This document shows, piece after piece, positions 25,310 through 35,180 of a stretch of DNA of 47,626 nt. Origin of the DNA: Dolichospermum sp. UHCC 0259 (GTDB taxonomy: Bacteria; Cyanobacteriota; Cyanobacteriia; Cyanobacteriales; Nostocaceae). The stretch is from contig NZ_VIKX01000181.1 in NCBI RefSeq assembly GCF_009711935.1, forward strand, positions 1 through 47,626, written 5' to 3'. The notes beneath the pieces were generated by a model that was not told the DNA's origin, made no database searches, and saw only the letters and a program-made list of their open reading frames with translations. A program made the translations under genes and the position numbers. The stretch's first letter is position 1. Each line of letters begins with the position of its first letter.

Positions 25310-26698
25310 TTATCCCAGTCTGCGTTTAACTTCCGCTGGTAAATCTGCTAAAGCTACTTCTATTTGTTCACCACTTTGTAAATCCTTTAATGATGATTTT
25401 TGCGCTAGTGCTTCATCAGCACCAATAATTACACAAAATCTAATTCCCTGTTTATCTGCGGCTTGAAATTGTTTACCTAAAGGGCGTTTTTCAAAGTTAG
25501 TTACAACATTAATTCCCGCTTGCCGCAACTGTTGAGATACTTGTAAATAAACAGACATTAAATCCTCTTGCATATTCACTACTACAACTTGGGTAGGTGT
25601 GGCAGATAAAGTATTCAAAATACCCGCTTTTAACAACCGACTAATTAACCGAGTTAAACCAATAGAAATACCCACACCGGGCATTTTTTCCCCGATAAAC
25701 ATTCCCACTAATTCTTCGTATCTACCACCAGAACAAATACTCCCCAAAGCTGAATGACCTAATAAAGTAGTTTCATAAACTGTTCCAGTATAATAATTTA
25801 AACCACGAGCAATAGATAAATCAATACAGAAACGTCTATTAGCAACTCCTAAATCTCGCACTCCTTTAATTACAGTTTCTAATTCTGTAACGCCTAAATT
25901 AAATTGTTCGGCTTCCGGCAAATTCTCAGCCAGATTTTTGAGTTTATTCAAAATATGATTAGTGCTACCGTCAATTTTAATAAACTCAATAATTTTCTCT
26001 GTTTGTTCTGAAGAAATGCCAGCTTTTTCTAACTCTTGTTTAACTTTGGCTTTACCAATTTTGTCCAAATTATCAATAATACTAATACAGGTTTTAATTT
26101 GGTTTTCAGCAACTCCTACTGATTGGAAAAAACCTGTGAGTATTTTTCTGTTATTAATGCGAATGACAAAATCACCAATATTAATCTTTTCAAATATTTC
26201 CGTGATAATTGCCGGCATTTGGGCATCATAAAGTAAACTCAATTTACCACGAGCAACTACATCAATATCACATTGTCGAAACTGCCGAAACCGTCCATCT
26301 TTTGCCCGTTCACCCCGAAATACCATATCCATTTGATAACGAGCAAAAGGAAAAGTTAATTCATTTAAGTGACGGGCAATATAAGCAGCAAAAGGAACAG
26401 TTTGATCAAATTTCAAAGCTCTTGCTTCTGAACCAGTTTCTCCAGATTTATCCTTTTCGGCTTGGCGATTTGGTGGTAAAATTGGCTCAATACCATAAAT
26501 AATATTGTCACCTTGATTACCTTTAGCTTGTAGAACTTCTAACCTTTCCACCGCTGGAGTTTCAATGGGTGTAAAACCATAACTTTCAAAAACTTTGCGA
26601 ATAATATCTAGTAAATACACTTCAAGACGCTTTTCGCTAGGAAGAAATTCGGGAAAACCGCTAGGAGTAGAAAAGTTAATTTTGTCACTTTTAGTCAT
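25310..26698 (-). CDS. hisS: Histidyl-tRNA synthetase
   Basis: A 462-residue class II synthetase that charges tRNA-His. Motif 1 lies near the N-terminus (SGFPEFLPSEKRLEVYLLDIIRKVFESYGF in parts). Motif 2 is FRGERAKDGRFRQFRQCDID. The histidine-binding A loop is GLNYYTGTVYET, and motif 3 is PGVGISIGLTRL. The C-terminal anticodon-binding domain starts near residue 365 (TPTQVVVVNM). The length is typical for the long bacterial form. No T-box or other leader is apparent. Confidence 0.96.
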   Translation of the reverse strand: MTKSDKINFSTPSGFPEFLPSEKRLEVYLLDIIRKVFESYGFTPIETPAVERLEVLQAKGNQGDNIIYGIEPILPPNRQAEKDKSGETGSEARALKFDQTVPFAAYIARHLNELTFPFARYQMDMVFRGERAKDGRFRQFRQCDIDVVARGKLSLLYDAQMPAIITEIFEKINIGDFVIRINNRKILTGFFQSVGVAENQIKTCISIIDNLDKIGKAKVKQELEKAGISSEQTEKIIEFIKIDGSTNHILNKLKNLAENLPEAEQFNLGVTELETVIKGVRDLGVANRRFCIDLSIARGLNYYTGTVYETTLLGHSALGSICSGGRYEELVGMFIGEKMPGVGISIGLTRLISRLLKAGILNTLSATPTQVVVVNMQEDLMSVYLQVSQQLRQAGINVVTNFEKRPLGKQFQAADKQGIRFCVIIGADEALAQKSSLKDLQSGEQIEVALADLPAEVKRRLG

Positions 26699-26737
26699 GT
26701 TTTTACCTTAATAAATGGGAAATTAACCACAGATTTA

Positions 26738-27184
26738 CTATTTTACCCTTTCTTCTTGAATTAAAGTGCGTTGGTAAATTTGATGATTTTTAAACCAATG
26801 CCAAGTTCGAGCGCGATGATTATTGTCAGGACTAATCTGAATCATTTCATACAAATATAAATCTGGAAATTGTTTATAACCAAACCATAAAATAACGCTG
26901 AAATCATCAACTTCCCAAGCTTTGCCTTGAATACGTTCTGTATCAAACCAAAGTTTTTTATCTTGATATATCCCTGGAAATTGATGTTCTTCTTCTTTAC
27001 CATTAGACCAAGTATAACGATTAATTTGATGATAAGAAAAGGGACTATTTTCGGGAAATTGACAACTCAGATAAGAATTATGTTGATCAATAATTTTACC
27101 TGTAATATCAACTACTGTATAATTCCCCGACCACTCACCCTCATGACGAGCTAAAACAGGCATTTCTAAACGAATATTAGACAT
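26738..27184 (-). CDS. DUF3598-like small cyanobacterial protein
   Basis: A 148-residue, beta-rich, soluble protein without signal peptide, starting MSNIRLEMPVLARHEGEWSG. The opening (ARHEGEWSGNYTVVD), the aromatic WSNGKEEEHQFPG and the ending RARTWHWFKN fit the DUF3598 calycin-like family, which is common in cyanobacteria and of unknown function. It is read leftward just upstream of hisS, with a 39-bp gap. Confidence 0.6.
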   Translation of the reverse strand: MSNIRLEMPVLARHEGEWSGNYTVVDITGKIIDQHNSYLSCQFPENSPFSYHQINRYTWSNGKEEEHQFPGIYQDKKLWFDTERIQGKAWEVDDFSVILWFGYKQFPDLYLYEMIQISPDNNHRARTWHWFKNHQIYQRTLIQEERVK

Positions 27185-27196
27185 AAGATATTTTAG

Positions 27197-27238
27197 TAAT
27201 TGGTAATTGGTAATTGGTAATTGGTAATTGGTAATTGG
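27197..27238 (+). repeat. Heptamer tandem repeat (TAATTGG x6)
   Basis: Six perfect copies of TAATTGG lie between the DUF3598-like gene and the aldehyde dehydrogenase gene. This is a second STRR family distinct from GACTCCT. Confidence 0.95.
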
Positions 27239-27266
27239 GAAAAACTTTTACCCACTTTCCAAATCC

Positions 27267-28688
27267 CTACTCTTCATTATTAAACCACCAAGGGTCTTTA
27301 TCCGTGTTAGTTTTAATCAAAAAAGCTTTTTTTCGCATAAAGCGTTTAAAGGCAGCTTTACCCATGCGTGAACCTCCCAAACCAGAAAATTTAAAGGAGT
27401 TTTTCTCTCCTTCGTGCATCATAGCTGTTAAACCTGCATCATTAATACTAATCGCACCTACATCTATTTGCATACCAATTTCTAACGCTAACTCTTCTGA
27501 TTCAGAAAATATAGCAGCACTTAATCCATAAATAGAATCATTAGCTAAATTTATCGCTTCCTCTATATTAGCAAAAGGCATAATCGGCATAATTGGACCA
27601 AATGTTTCTTCAGTCATTACTTTCATAGAATGGTTAACTTCAGTCATAACCGTAGGACGACACCACCAACCTCCACCTAATTCTTCTACTTTACCACCAC
27701 AGTGAATTACTGCCCCTTTAGAAACTGCATCTAGCAGATGATCATTAATAATAGCTGCTTGTTTTTCACAAATAATTGGCTCAATTTCACCACTTTCAAT
27801 AGTTGGATATGCTAATTTCAATTCATGAGCTTTAGTGACTAATTGATGATAAAATTCTTCAAATATAGATTCAGCAACATAAATTCTTTCAATTGATGAG
27901 CAGGACTGTCCAGAATTCACAACAGAACTCCATAAAATTGCTGAGGTTGCTAAATCTAAATCTGCCGATTCTAAAACAATAGCTGGATCTTTTCCACCTA
28001 ATTCTAAGAAAGCAGGAATGAATTTTTGGGCTGCTGCTTCTGCCACTAAACGCCCAGTTTCTAGACTACCTGTAAAACAAATTAAATCTACATCTTCTAT
28101 TAAATCTGCTCCTGTTTGTCCTGCTCCTTCAACAAAGTTTAAGACATCACGTAATTGAGGAATCGTATTTATTGTAGTCATCAAGGGTGCAACAAAACGG
28201 GGAGTGATTTCACTGGGTTTAACTATTACGGCACAACCCGCTAATAAAGCTGGAATTGTATCAATTGTAGATAACAATAGGGGAAAATTCCAAGGACTAA
28301 TTACGCCCACTAAAGGATAAGGAACAGCCATTTGTTGTAAAGCAATAAAAGGAATAGATGTATTTTTTGCTGTTCCTTGTATTAATTGTGGAGCTAAATT
28401 ACACCATTTATCAATACTAGAAATAAAAGAATCTACTTCTGTCACTGATGTTGATAATCTTCCAGTATCACTAACTAAAGCTTCTGTTAGTTGTGTTCGG
28501 TCTGATAATATAGCTTTTTTCCATGCTTTTAAGGCAGCAATTCTGCCTTCAATTCCTAATTTTTGCCATATAATTTGTCCTCTTCGCAACCGGTGACATT
28601 GTTGGGAAAGTAATTTTGGTGGTGGTGGAACAATGACATAATCAAATTTACCTGTGCGGGGGTTGCGGACTTCTATTGGTTTACTCAT
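27267..28688 (-). CDS. Aldehyde dehydrogenase family protein
   Basis: A 473-residue NAD(P)-dependent dehydrogenase. It has SPWNFPLLL with the catalytic Asn (near residue 130), CFTGSLETG for cofactor binding, the general base in LELGGKDP (near 228) and the nucleophile in NSGQSCSS (near 262), then EETFGPIMP. All catalytic residues are present. The N-terminal RNPRTGKFDYVI is unusual but fits cyanobacterial members. The aldehyde used is unknown; candidates include fatty aldehydes. It is probably in one unit with the DUF3598-like gene. Confidence 0.92.
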   Translation of the reverse strand: MSKPIEVRNPRTGKFDYVIVPPPPKLLSQQCHRLRRGQIIWQKLGIEGRIAALKAWKKAILSDRTQLTEALVSDTGRLSTSVTEVDSFISSIDKWCNLAPQLIQGTAKNTSIPFIALQQMAVPYPLVGVISPWNFPLLLSTIDTIPALLAGCAVIVKPSEITPRFVAPLMTTINTIPQLRDVLNFVEGAGQTGADLIEDVDLICFTGSLETGRLVAEAAAQKFIPAFLELGGKDPAIVLESADLDLATSAILWSSVVNSGQSCSSIERIYVAESIFEEFYHQLVTKAHELKLAYPTIESGEIEPIICEKQAAIINDHLLDAVSKGAVIHCGGKVEELGGGWWCRPTVMTEVNHSMKVMTEETFGPIMPIMPFANIEEAINLANDSIYGLSAAIFSESEELALEIGMQIDVGAISINDAGLTAMMHEGEKNSFKFSGLGGSRMGKAAFKRFMRKKAFLIKTNTDKDPWWFNNEE

Positions 28689-28856
28689 TTGTGATTAATT
28701 TAAATGTGAACTTAAAAATATTTAATTTTATTTCGCGCAAAGGTACAAAGGAGCAAAGACGCAAAGGAAGAAGTACAGAGAAATTTCTGTAAGTTTCCGA
28801 AAACGTTTTTACAGTATTTATTGTATTCTCAAAATAGTCCATTTAGAGTTATTTGT

Positions 28857-29720
28857 ATGTCTGCTGCTCAAAAACTGCGCGAATTACTGGCACGTCCTGA
28901 AATTATTGTGATTCCTGGTGTTTATGATTGTTTGAGTGCAAAATTGGTAGAAAAGGCGGGTTTTGATGTTGCTGCTACCAGTGGTTTTGGGATTGCTGCT
29001 TCTACTTTGGGTTTACCTGATTATGGTTTTCTCACTGCTACGGAAAATTTATCCACTGTCGGTCGAATAGCTCAGTCAATTAATATACCCTTAATTGCTG
29101 ATTGTGATACAGGTTACGGTAATGCTTTAAATGTGATGCGGACTGTGAAAGATGCGGTGCAGTTGGGGTTAGCTGGGATAATTTTAGAAGACCAAGAATG
29201 GCCGAAGAAATGCGGACATTTTGCCGGTAAACGGGTAATTTCGATGACTGAACACGCGGGAAAAATCCGGGCTGCGGTGGAAGCAAGGGGTGATAGTGGT
29301 TTGGTCATTATAGCCCGAACTGATGCCCGTGCGCCTTTGGGGTTGGAGGAAGCTATTAGTCGTGGTCAATCATACATCAATGCTGGTGCAGATGTCTTAT
29401 TTGTGGAAGCGCCTCAATCTGTGACAGAGTTGGAAATTATAGCTGCTGCTTTTCCTAATGTGCCATTGGTAGCAAATATTGTTGAAGGTGGGAAAACTCC
29501 GGCTATTTCTCCTATTGAATTACAGAATTTAGGTTTTAAAATTGTCTTTTTTCCTCTAACTGCACTTATGGCTGTAACTGAGGTAATGAGTGTTTGTTTT
29601 CGTCATTTGAAGAAACAAGGAAGGACTGATAATTTATCTGGTTTGATGAATTTTCAGGATTTTCAAGAATTGATGAATGTGCCGCAATATTTAGCTGTGG
29701 AGAAGGAGTATAAGGAATGA
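28857..29720 (+). CDS. Isocitrate lyase / PEP mutase superfamily protein
   Basis: A 287-residue TIM-barrel enzyme. The metal site DCDTGYGN is at residues 82-89 and the lyase motif KKCGH at 117-121 (with the catalytic Cys), followed by VIIARTDA. This pattern fits 2-methylisocitrate lyase or oxaloacetate decarboxylase-like members; the exact reaction cannot be fixed. I chose the ATG at 28857 (MSAAQKLREL), which matches the family start; an in-frame ATG at 28821 would add 12 residues. It is divergent from the aldehyde dehydrogenase gene. Confidence 0.88.
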   Translation: MSAAQKLRELLARPEIIVIPGVYDCLSAKLVEKAGFDVAATSGFGIAASTLGLPDYGFLTATENLSTVGRIAQSINIPLIADCDTGYGNALNVMRTVKDAVQLGLAGIILEDQEWPKKCGHFAGKRVISMTEHAGKIRAAVEARGDSGLVIIARTDARAPLGLEEAISRGQSYINAGADVLFVEAPQSVTELEIIAAAFPNVPLVANIVEGGKTPAISPIELQNLGFKIVFFPLTALMAVTEVMSVCFRHLKKQGRTDNLSGLMNFQDFQELMNVPQYLAVEKEYKE

Positions 29721-29806
29721 ATATTAGCAAGCGATCGCTTCCGTGTATACTTTATCTGGATAATGGTATTGCCTGTAATTTTGCATATAAACTGTATAAA
29801 AATTAA

Positions 29807-30232
29807 ATGAGTCCCACAGATGCCCAAAGCTGGATTGCTGTTGCTAACGAACGAGGAGCCGATGCACAAGCTATATATAAAGAAAGACCAAATTCAGTGG
29901 GCTGTGTTTATATGGCAGGATATGCCATAGAATGCAGTCTAAAGGCACTGTTGCAAAAAAAAGGGATAGAACTTCCCACGTATGGTAAAGAAGGACATAA
30001 CCTAGCGGGATTATGGAAACAATCTGGCTTTCAATTTTCTGATCTTAAAGATTCTCAAGGGATGCAAACATTTTTCCTCGAACAAGAAAAATGGAATACG
30101 GGTTTAAGATATGAAACCTCTCTTCCAAATAATTTAGGCTTAGAAACAAAAGACCTGATAGAAGGAGCAAAATTATTAACGGGATGGATACAAACACAAG
30201 TACGTCGTAGTAAGCCAAGGAAGAAAAAATGA
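29807..30232 (+). CDS. HEPN-domain protein of a two-gene NTPase module
   Basis: A 141-residue helical protein with the HEPN pattern: an N-terminal helix WIAVANERGADAQAIYK, the central AGYAIECSLKALLQKKG and the GHNLAGLWKQ motif, ending in a basic tail (RRSKPRKKK). The usual ribonuclease Rx4-6H motif is not evident, so it may bind nucleic acid or a partner rather than cut. Its last codon overlaps the start of the large NTPase gene by 4 bases (ATGA), so the two are translated together. HEPN-NTPase pairs are common in defence and toxin-antitoxin loci. Confidence 0.75.
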   Translation: MSPTDAQSWIAVANERGADAQAIYKERPNSVGCVYMAGYAIECSLKALLQKKGIELPTYGKEGHNLAGLWKQSGFQFSDLKDSQGMQTFFLEQEKWNTGLRYETSLPNNLGLETKDLIEGAKLLTGWIQTQVRRSKPRKKK

Positions 30233-32826
30233 ATCATTCAGAAATCAAAGAACGGATACAAAATAACCTAGCTAATGCCAACTTAGAAATCGAGGATCTG
30301 CGTGTTCGACCTGATTTTACAGGCTGGATTATAGTAGTTGTTTCTTCAGGATTTGAGGGTAAATCCCCCGAACAAAGAAAAAATATAGTTCTTGTAGGAC
30401 TGGAAGATATAAGCATTGAATGGATAGAATTATTAACTCCTGCTGAAAAAGAATGGGCAGGTAGTCTACCAATTGATTCTACACTAGAGGATATACAAAA
30501 TTTACCCCTATGGCCAGAAGCATTAGCACGCAGTAAAAATCCTCAAAACGTTCTTTTTCCCTCCGATTTAGAAGAAGACCTAGAACCCCCCATTATTGCT
30601 ACATTTTACTCTTTAAGAGGGGGTGTTGGTCGCTCTACAGCACTAGCATATACAGCCCGTATTCTTGCCAGTCGTGGACGTACTGTATTATGTGTAGATA
30701 TGGATTTGGAAGCGCCTGGTTTAGCTGCACTTTTTGGTAAAGAGGCAGAGATTATGCCAGGACAAGGGTTATTATCTATTCTGGTAGCACTTGATCAAGG
30801 TGAACGTCCTGATATCCGCAACCATATTTTACGTATTTCAGAAACGGATGAACTTTACTGTTTACCAGCAGGTATCCCAGATGCTAATTATGCTCGTCTT
30901 TTAAATCTGCTAGATCCTGCGGCCTGGTATCGAGAAGAAAGAAATCCGTTAAGAGAATTAATACAGTTACTTAGTAATAATCTGTCTTTTAAACCAGATG
31001 TGATATTGCTTGATGCTCGCACAGGTATCACACCATTAAATGCACCTTTATTATTTGATTTGGCAGATTTAGCATTTATTGTCTTCTTTCCTCACGCACA
31101 AACAAAGACTGGAACTGAAGCATTAGTTCGCGCACTTTTAGCTGCACATACAAAACGGGGAAGAAATCTGACTCCTGAACCAAGATTTATTGTTTCACCT
31201 ATTCCTAATAGTAAAATTCCTGAAATTGTTCAACGTTATCAACATACATCTCTAGAATGGATTAGTGATTGGCTTTCAGGTATTGAGTTTGTTGAGTCTG
31301 AAATCACTCACTTTGTCCCTTACCAAGAAGCTGTTGCTACTTCTGACGGAATTTTGCTTGACCGGGAAATATGGCAGAAATATGAACCTATAGCAGAATG
31401 GTTAGAAGGTTTTTTACCCAGACCAAGTGAACAACGTCAATCTGCTAGTTTATCAGATTCTAAAGAAACAATTTTAGATGAATTAGAGTTCTCTGCTGGA
31501 ACAGCCGAGTATCAAGAAAACTTTTCAGAAACCTTTGTTAAAACAGATTTAGTTAATAAAGCTATTAACCCTAATATACCCTTAGTGCTTGGTCGGAAAG
31601 GAACTGGGAAAACAGCTATCTTTCGCCGTCTGATGGAAGACTCTCAACAACAATCAGTAGTTGTGTTATCTCCTGGTCCACTAAGAAGAAATCGTAAATG
31701 GTTAATTGGTGTTGATGATTTTAAGGAAATTGAAAAAACTTTGAATTCAACAGGAACTAGCTGGCGAGAATTTTGGACTATTCAAACTTGTCTAGCCTGT
31801 CATTTATCTTGGCCAACACAACCACCACAACCTGATTTTAGGTTAGCAGATGTTTTGAGTCAAAACTTGGATACTGAACTCGCAATCATTGATTATATTA
31901 ATATCTTATTAGGTAGACCCCAAATAGGAATTTTATCTAAAGATTGGTTAAACCGTTTTGATAAATCTGCTACTAATAATATAATGCTACTTTTTGATGG
32001 ATTAGATACTGGTTTTGGCTATGAAGACCCTGATCGATTGAGACGTACTAACGCTATTCAAGGATTATTATCTTTGATTACAGATATTAGCGATAATCTG
32101 GAAAAATTAAGATTTAAAATTGTTCTGCGAGAAGACATTTGGCGACAATTACGTTTTGAGAATAAAAGTCATTTCTTCGGACGTTCTATTACTTTGAATT
32201 GGGGTAAAAAACCAGATTTCTTAAAAGTTGTCATCAAACAAGCACTTTTATCATCTGCTTTCAAAGATATTGTAGCTTTAACAAATTACGGTAAATTATT
32301 ACTGTCATCAAATAATGAGGATGATTGGACAGAAACGCAAGTATTTGAAGTCTGGAATTTGTTAGTGGGAGAAAGGATGCAAGGAGGTGCTAAATCTGCT
32401 TTTACTCGTAATTGGGTATGGAATAGATTAGCTGATGGAACTGATAATCGTAATCCGAGATCACTTTTACAATTGTTTAAAACAGCTACATTAATTGAAA
32501 AGCAAGAACAACAAATAAATCCTTATGAGAAAACAATTATTCGTCCTCGCTCTCTCAGATCATCTCTTGATGAAGTTTCTACAGAAGCACTCGGCGCTCT
32601 TAACGAAGAGTTTCCTGAATTACTAGAATTGATTAATAAGTTAAGAAACCTGGGTAGTTCACCAGTTCATGCTCGTGACATACAAGAATTTGATCAGCAG
32701 TTAAGTTTAGCAAAAGAGGTTGGTTTATTAGCCATATATGAAGGTACTGAGGAAGATGTTCAAAAATATAAAATCCCGGATCTTTACTTAAAAGGTATTG
32801 GGATGACTCGCCAAGGACAAGGATAA
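30229..32826 (+). CDS. BolA-like, ParA/MinD-type NTPase and second P-loop NTPase fusion
   Basis: An 865-residue protein. Residues 1-80 resemble BolA (IKERIQNNL, VVSSGFEGKSPEQRKNIV, LTPAEKEWAG) but lack the metal-binding Cys/His. Residues about 120-400 are a deviant-Walker ParA/MinD domain: SLRGGVGRST (128-137), VDMDLEAPGLA, and ILLDARTGI. Residues about 440-700 are a second P-loop module with VLGRKGTGKTAIF (near 453) and Walker B candidate NIMLLFDGLD, of a STAND- or KAP-like kind. The C-terminal 150 residues are helical and unassigned. It has no membrane segment. Coupled to the HEPN gene, it looks like a sensor-NTPase of a conflict system; the BolA call is from motif reading only. Confidence 0.7.
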   Translation: MNHSEIKERIQNNLANANLEIEDLRVRPDFTGWIIVVVSSGFEGKSPEQRKNIVLVGLEDISIEWIELLTPAEKEWAGSLPIDSTLEDIQNLPLWPEALARSKNPQNVLFPSDLEEDLEPPIIATFYSLRGGVGRSTALAYTARILASRGRTVLCVDMDLEAPGLAALFGKEAEIMPGQGLLSILVALDQGERPDIRNHILRISETDELYCLPAGIPDANYARLLNLLDPAAWYREERNPLRELIQLLSNNLSFKPDVILLDARTGITPLNAPLLFDLADLAFIVFFPHAQTKTGTEALVRALLAAHTKRGRNLTPEPRFIVSPIPNSKIPEIVQRYQHTSLEWISDWLSGIEFVESEITHFVPYQEAVATSDGILLDREIWQKYEPIAEWLEGFLPRPSEQRQSASLSDSKETILDELEFSAGTAEYQENFSETFVKTDLVNKAINPNIPLVLGRKGTGKTAIFRRLMEDSQQQSVVVLSPGPLRRNRKWLIGVDDFKEIEKTLNSTGTSWREFWTIQTCLACHLSWPTQPPQPDFRLADVLSQNLDTELAIIDYINILLGRPQIGILSKDWLNRFDKSATNNIMLLFDGLDTGFGYEDPDRLRRTNAIQGLLSLITDISDNLEKLRFKIVLREDIWRQLRFENKSHFFGRSITLNWGKKPDFLKVVIKQALLSSAFKDIVALTNYGKLLLSSNNEDDWTETQVFEVWNLLVGERMQGGAKSAFTRNWVWNRLADGTDNRNPRSLLQLFKTATLIEKQEQQINPYEKTIIRPRSLRSSLDEVSTEALGALNEEFPELLELINKLRNLGSSPVHARDIQEFDQQLSLAKEVGLLAIYEGTEEDVQKYKIPDLYLKGIGMTRQGQG

Positions 32827-32896
32827 TTTTGGTTGAAAATGGGATCAAATGCAAAGCAGCTATTATTACTAAACTAGCTGCTTTACCAAAGACTAA

Positions 32897-33811
32897 TTAA
32901 CTAACCTTCCCCACCCCCGCTAAATCCAAAATCGGGGCAATCAAATCTTCCCGCTTCACCGCCATGATATGCACACCCTGACACAATCCCCGCGCAATTT
33001 GCACCTGTTCGGCAGCAATTTTCATGCCTTCTTCGAGGGGATGTTTCGCTTTTGCTAATCTCTCAATAATGTGTTCAGGAATATTCACACCAGGAACAGC
33101 TTTATTAATAAACTGGGCATTTTTTGCCGATTTCAACAGAAAAATTCCTGCTAAAATTGGTTTGTTGTAACCACAGGCAATTTTATCCATGAACTTTTCT
33201 AATATTTCAAAATCAGTAATTAATTGACTTTGAAAAAATTGCGCCCCGGCTGCTATTTTCTTTTCAAACCGACTTTGTAAACCTGACCAACTTTTAGATT
33301 GAGGATCTACTGCTGCACCTGCAAATAAATCTAATGCACCATCAGTGAGGGGTTTCTCATTAAAATCAAAACCCTGATTCATGTTTTTAATTAACTGCAA
33401 CAGCCGCACAGCTTCCAAATCGAAAACGGCTTTTGCTTGAGGATTATCACCAACTTTTACAGGGTCGCCAGTTAAAGCTAAAATGTTGCGGATACCCAAA
33501 GCATGAGCGCCCATTAAATCTGCTTGTAATCCAATTCTATTGCGATCGCGGCAAGCAAACTGACAAATCGGTTCAATCCCATTTTGCAATAAAATCACCG
33601 AGGCTACTAACGAAGACATCCGCATCACGGCACGGCTACCATCAGTAATATTGACAGCATGAACCCTTCCCTTAAGAGTCGCTGCCATTTCGATGGTATG
33701 AGTGGGATCTCCGCCCTTGGGAGGTGCAACTTCGGCGGTAATTAAAAAGTCACCCTTTTGAGCGGCTTTACGGAAGTTGTTAAAAGCACTAAAACTATGG
33801 GTATCCAGCAT
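32897..33811 (-). CDS. Methylenetetrahydrofolate reductase family protein
   Basis: A 304-residue TIM barrel of the MTHFR family, which reduces 5,10-methylene-THF to 5-methyl-THF for methionine synthesis. Visible are ITAEVAPPKGGDP (active-site Glu), VNITDGSRAVMRMSS, PICQFACRDRNRIGLQADLMGA in parts (CRDRNRIGLQ), ILALTGDPV and AGAQFFQSQLI. It is shorter and more divergent than E. coli MetF, as is usual in cyanobacteria. It lies downstream of trpS in the same direction (60-bp gap). Confidence 0.88.
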   Translation of the reverse strand: MLDTHSFSAFNNFRKAAQKGDFLITAEVAPPKGGDPTHTIEMAATLKGRVHAVNITDGSRAVMRMSSLVASVILLQNGIEPICQFACRDRNRIGLQADLMGAHALGIRNILALTGDPVKVGDNPQAKAVFDLEAVRLLQLIKNMNQGFDFNEKPLTDGALDLFAGAAVDPQSKSWSGLQSRFEKKIAAGAQFFQSQLITDFEILEKFMDKIACGYNKPILAGIFLLKSAKNAQFINKAVPGVNIPEHIIERLAKAKHPLEEGMKIAAEQVQIARGLCQGVHIMAVKREDLIAPILDLAGVGKVS

Positions 33812-33871
33812 AATGTAATTCAGTTCGGTTTTCTAATAGGGTAAAACAAATTACACCTAAAAGCCTAAACC

Positions 33872-34879
33872 TTAAAGAGGAACAGTGAAACCCAAAGCAG
33901 CTTTCACATCTGCTAGAGTAGAGTTAGCGATCGCTCTAGCTTTCTCACCACCATCCCGCAACACTGATTCTAAATAACCCTTATCTGCCATTACCTCCTG
34001 ATATTTATCTTGAATCGGCTTTAAAGCATGAATTGCCGTTTCTGCCAACAAAGGTTTAAATTGTCCCCAACCCATATCTGCACATTCAACCGCTACCTCT
34101 TCCTTCGTTTTTCCAGCCAGCAGCGTATACAACGTCAATAAATTATGGCATTCTGGGCGTTCTGAATCATCAAAGGTTAAACCCCTCACCAAATCAGTTT
34201 TACAGCGTTTAATCTTCTTAGTAATCTCCTCTGGAGAGTCTAAAATATTAATCCGACTTAATTCTGAAGGATCTGATTTTGACATTTTCCTAGTACCATC
34301 GGTCAAACTCATCACCCTTGCACCTTCCTTTCTAATTAAAGGATCTGGTAACTTTAATACAGGTGCTTTTTTCGCAAATTGGTGATTAAACCTATTGACA
34401 ATATCCCTTGTTAGTTCTAAATGTTGCTTTTGGTCTTCACCCACAGGCACTTTATCAGCTTGATAAAGCAGAATATCCGCCGCCATGAGTACAGGATAAT
34501 CTAACAAACCAACACCGACATTTTCCCCTTGTTTAACAGCTTTTTCCTTAAACTGGATCATATCTTGTAACCAGTTCAGGGGGGTAATGCAATTTAGCAA
34601 CCAAGTTAGTTCACTGTGTGCGGAAACGTGGGACTGGACAAAGATATGAGAATGTTGTAAATCAATACCACAAGCTAAATATAAAGCAGCAATCTTGTAA
34701 GTATCAGCCGCTAAAGTTGCGGGATTATGCGGTACGGTGATAGCGTGTAAATCTACCACACAAAAGAAATTTTCATACTGGTCTTGAATTTCTACCCAGT
34801 TACGAATCGCACCTAAATAGTTACCTAAGTGTAAATTACCAGTTGGTTGAACTCCCGACAAAACGCGCTGCTTACCCAT
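33872..34879 (-). CDS. trpS: Tryptophanyl-tRNA synthetase
   Basis: A 335-residue class I synthetase. The HIGH-like motif PTGNLHLGN is at residues 12-20, DQKQHLELTRDI follows, and the KMSKS motif is in TRKMSKSDPS near residue 197. The length is typical of bacterial TrpRS. The ATG at 34879 (MGKQRVLSG) is chosen over the in-frame TTG at 34888. Confidence 0.97.
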   Translation of the reverse strand: MGKQRVLSGVQPTGNLHLGNYLGAIRNWVEIQDQYENFFCVVDLHAITVPHNPATLAADTYKIAALYLACGIDLQHSHIFVQSHVSAHSELTWLLNCITPLNWLQDMIQFKEKAVKQGENVGVGLLDYPVLMAADILLYQADKVPVGEDQKQHLELTRDIVNRFNHQFAKKAPVLKLPDPLIRKEGARVMSLTDGTRKMSKSDPSELSRINILDSPEEITKKIKRCKTDLVRGLTFDDSERPECHNLLTLYTLLAGKTKEEVAVECADMGWGQFKPLLAETAIHALKPIQDKYQEVMADKGYLESVLRDGGEKARAIANSTLADVKAALGFTVPL

Positions 34880-35180
34880 AATTATCAATGTAACGAGAAC
34901 TTGCTCAATTTTATCTGACGAGATGACAAAAAGAGTTAAAATGCAGACAGAACAAGCCTCATAGCTTCAACCATGCCATAGGTCTTAATCAAGCTCAAAA
35001 AGAGACAATTATCGCTGGAAATTAGAAAAATCTTCTTCCAATCTTGTTACTGCGGAATGCTTTTAATTTTTACACAAAATATCCCACCTATAAGCCATTT
35101 CAGCATTATTTGGTGGGACTTGGGGTAGTTTGGTTCAGAGTTTTGCTCAAATTCAAAACAAAGAAAAACCTAGTTCTTGC
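34880..35180. other. Intergenic region upstream of trpS
   Basis: About 300 bp without a recognisable gene. It is AT-rich, shows no trp leader or strong hairpin that I can see, and separates trpS from the ParM partner gene, both read leftward. Confidence 0.5.
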
